A stretch of DNA of 7,745 nucleotides. Source: Leptolinea sp964397625. GTDB taxonomy: Bacteria; Chloroflexota; Anaerolineae; Anaerolineales; Anaerolineaceae. The stretch's first letter is position 1, and each line of letters starts with the position of its first letter. The stretch spans positions 1-7,745 of the forward strand of contig CAYNJT010000105.1 in NCBI GenBank assembly GCA_964397625.1. The letters run 5' to 3'. Shown here one piece after another: positions 6,444-7,745 of the stretch. Position numbers and translations under genes: made by a program. The notes beneath the pieces are model-generated. The model ran no database searches. It saw nothing but the letters and a program-made list of their open reading frames with translations, and was not told the origin of the DNA.

Positions 6444-6449
6444 ATTATA
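6444..6449 (-). promoter_or_regulatory. TATAAT -10 box, probable tgt promoter
   Basis: A perfect TATAAT on the minus strand, about 40 bases before the tgt ATG, predicting a leader of roughly 33 nt. No good -35 match exists at 16-18 bp (GATAAC at 17), so an activator or a -35-independent mode may apply. GATAAT at 6428-6433 and TATAAA at 6417-6422 are competing weaker boxes. Confidence 0.5.
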
Positions 6450-6462
6450 CCTGAATGAATGC

Positions 6463-6491
6463 TTGCGTTATCTTCACCCAGTGGATATACT
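6463..6491 (+). promoter_or_regulatory. Probable alr promoter giving a leaderless mRNA
   Basis: TTGCGT (6463-6468, 3/6 to -35), a 17-bp spacer and TATACT (6486-6491, 5/6 to -10). Only seven bases separate the -10 box from the ATG at 6499, so transcription would begin at or next to the A of the start codon. No Shine-Dalgarno is visible before this ATG, as expected for leaderless translation. Its -35 region overlaps the upstream side of the divergent tgt promoter. Confidence 0.55.
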
Positions 6492-6498
6492 ACCGCAC

Positions 6499-7614
6499 AT
6501 GATAATCAATGATCATACAGATTGGCTTGAAATTGACTTGGGGGCTTACAAAAAAAATATCGCAAAAATGAAAGAGATCACTGGAAGACCGGTGATGCCT
6601 GTCATAAAAGCGAATGCTTACGGTCATGGCCTGGCCGAAATCGCGCGTGCGGCTTTACAAGGCAGCGCGGCGATCTGTGGGGTGGCGCGTACAGAAGAGG
6701 CTTTTCGCATCCGCCGCAAGGGAATCCACGGAAAAATGCTTGTTCTGGGCGGTGCCATGCCTGACCATGTGCCTTTTGTATTATCTGAAGATGTATCTGT
6801 CACCTTAACCGACCCGCAAACAGCAAAGGCCTTTTCAGAAGAAGCTGTTCGTTTGGGCGGAATGGTGCATGTTCACGCCAAGGTGGACAGCGGGATGAAT
6901 CGCCTGGGAGTGCCCGTCGAAGAAGGGCTGGATTTTCTCAAATTGTTGAAGAGTCTTCCCGGCTTGCAGGTGGACGGCCTTTTCACCCATTTCGCGCGCG
7001 CCGATGAATTGAATGCCGGTACTACCGAAGCTCAACTGGATCGATTTAATCGATTCTTGACAGATGTCAGGCAGGCTGGATTGATGCCCCCACTGGTTCA
7101 CGCCGCGAATTCTGCCGCGTCTCTTTACTTTCCGGCAGCTCGCTTTGATATGGTTCGCCCGGGTATTGCCCTGTTTGGGATCAACCCTGCTCCTGAAGCG
7201 CCATTGCCAGATGGGTTTCAACCCATTCTTGAATGGAAAACCCGTTTGATCTCGATTAAAACAATTCCAGCATATAGCGGTATCAGCTATGGCCACCGCT
7301 ATACCACCACGAAAGCAGAGCGGGTGGGGGTCATCGCCGTGGGTTATGCGGATGGATTCCGCCGGGTCGATGGCAACCAGGTGCTTATCCAGGGAAAATA
7401 CGCCCCGGTCATCGGGTCGGTATGTATGGATCAATGTATGGTCAACCTGGAAGGCATTCCTGAAGCGAAATTGGGCGATGAAGTTGTGCTTATCGGCCGG
7501 CAGGGTGAAAAACAGATTAGCGCGGAAATAATTGCCCAGAAATGGGGAACCATCGCTTACGAAGTTGTTTGCGGGTTGACAGCCCGATTACCCAGAATTT
7601 ACAGGGACTCATAA
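6499..7614 (+). CDS. alr: Alanine racemase
   Basis: A 371-residue PLP enzyme that interconverts L- and D-alanine for peptidoglycan precursors. Lys37 in PVIKANAYGHG carries PLP. Tyr264 in GISYGHRY is the second catalytic base, contributed across the dimer. KVDSGMNRLG (128-137) supplies Lys128, at the carbamylated-Lys position of the Geobacillus enzyme, and Arg135. HAANSAAS (201-208) and MVRPGIALFG (218-227) bind the cofactor phosphate side. VGYADGFRR and VIGSVCMDQCMVNL belong to the C-terminal beta domain. The frame extends up to a TTG at 6463, but that would place the promoter inside the gene; the family begins near TDWLEIDLGAY, so the ATG at 6499 is chosen. It overlaps recJ by one base (TAATG). 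Together with uppP across the divergent promoter it suggests a wall-synthesis neighbourhood. Confidence 0.97.
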   Translation: MIINDHTDWLEIDLGAYKKNIAKMKEITGRPVMPVIKANAYGHGLAEIARAALQGSAAICGVARTEEAFRIRRKGIHGKMLVLGGAMPDHVPFVLSEDVSVTLTDPQTAKAFSEEAVRLGGMVHVHAKVDSGMNRLGVPVEEGLDFLKLLKSLPGLQVDGLFTHFARADELNAGTTEAQLDRFNRFLTDVRQAGLMPPLVHAANSAASLYFPAARFDMVRPGIALFGINPAPEAPLPDGFQPILEWKTRLISIKTIPAYSGISYGHRYTTTKAERVGVIAVGYADGFRRVDGNQVLIQGKYAPVIGSVCMDQCMVNLEGIPEAKLGDEVVLIGRQGEKQISAEIIAQKWGTIAYEVVCGLTARLPRIYRDS

Positions 7615-7745
7615 TGGCAGAACTCCAATTGAATAATGGTAGAAAACAAAAACGCTGGGTCGCGCCTGTTTCCATCACGCCTGAAGCGGATGAACAGTTG
7701 AAAGAGTACCCACCCGCCTTCCGGCAAGTGCTGTTTAATCGTGGT
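7614..7745 (+). CDS. recJ: Single-stranded-DNA-specific exonuclease RecJ, N-terminal fragment
   Basis: The first 44 codons of an open frame running off the window. The ATG overlaps the alr TAA (TAATG) and AGGGA lies seven bases upstream, so translation is likely coupled to alr. After a short basic lead, the sequence RWVAPVSITPEADEQLKEYP then PAFRQVLFNRG matches the usual RecJ N-terminus (a Trp near the start and a 'LL..RG' element ahead of the DHH domain). RecJ degrades single-stranded DNA 5' to 3' in recombination and mismatch repair. The catalytic DHH motifs are outside the window, so this call rests on the short N-terminus only. Confidence 0.75.
   Translation, partial: MAELQLNNGRKQKRWVAPVSITPEADEQLKEYPPAFRQVLFNRG

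Noticed and set aside
6463..6498. TTG start of alr 12 codons upstream
   Set aside because: The extension would encode the -35 and -10 elements and precedes the family's normal N-terminus; no Shine-Dalgarno supports it.
6835..7434. A 199-codon open frame on the minus strand
   Set aside because: It lies wholly antisense to a well-conserved alr, has no recognisable domain or signal, and is explained by codon bias of the real gene.
1..7745. Mobile elements, CRISPR arrays, tRNA/rRNA genes or a toxin-antitoxin pair
   Set aside because: No transposase, repeat-spacer pattern, cloverleaf-like sequence or small paired genes were seen; nearly all bases are accounted for by conserved genes.

Overview
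The window is an ordinary-looking stretch of bacterial chromosome with dense gene packing, roughly even base composition and mostly housekeeping genes. The gene content suggests an Anaerolineae-type Chloroflexota. It combines a lipoprotein with an NBR1-type Ig-like domain, a proline-linker C39-like peptidase, and several GTG/TTG starts. This assignment is an inference from protein style, not from a marker-gene tree.

Layout. (1) Positions 2-262 hold the 3' end of S-adenosylhomocysteine hydrolase (ahcY, +). (2) Facing it on the minus strand is a compact three-gene unit read 2809 to 265: recA, a small lipoprotein with an NBR1/FW-type Ig-like domain whose start lies inside the recA end, and a membrane-anchored C39-like cysteine peptidase. 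A near-consensus sigma-70 promoter precedes recA. (3) About 210 bp of AT-rich divergent spacer leads to a + strand gene (3021-3674). It encodes an unusual soluble protein joining an N-terminal Rossmann NAD-binding-like domain to a minimal methyl-accepting chemotaxis (MCP) hairpin tip. (4) A second minus-strand unit, read 6403 to 3695, contains tgt (queuine tRNA-ribosyltransferase), uppP (undecaprenyl-diphosphatase) and a lipoprotein resembling a PstS-type (type 2 periplasmic) binding protein. (5) Divergent from tgt is alr (alanine racemase, +). Its TATACT -10 box sits so close to the ATG that the mRNA is probably leaderless. alr is followed, with a TAATG overlap, by the first 44 codons of recJ.

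How they fit together: alr and uppP serve peptidoglycan synthesis (D-Ala supply and lipid-carrier recycling). recA and recJ serve recombination and repair. ahcY serves the methyl cycle and tgt serves tRNA modification. The least explained parts are the Rossmann-MCP fusion, the two exported proteins coupled to recA where recX is often found, and the solute-binding-like lipoprotein overlapping uppP. I saw no mobile element, tRNA, rRNA or CRISPR array.
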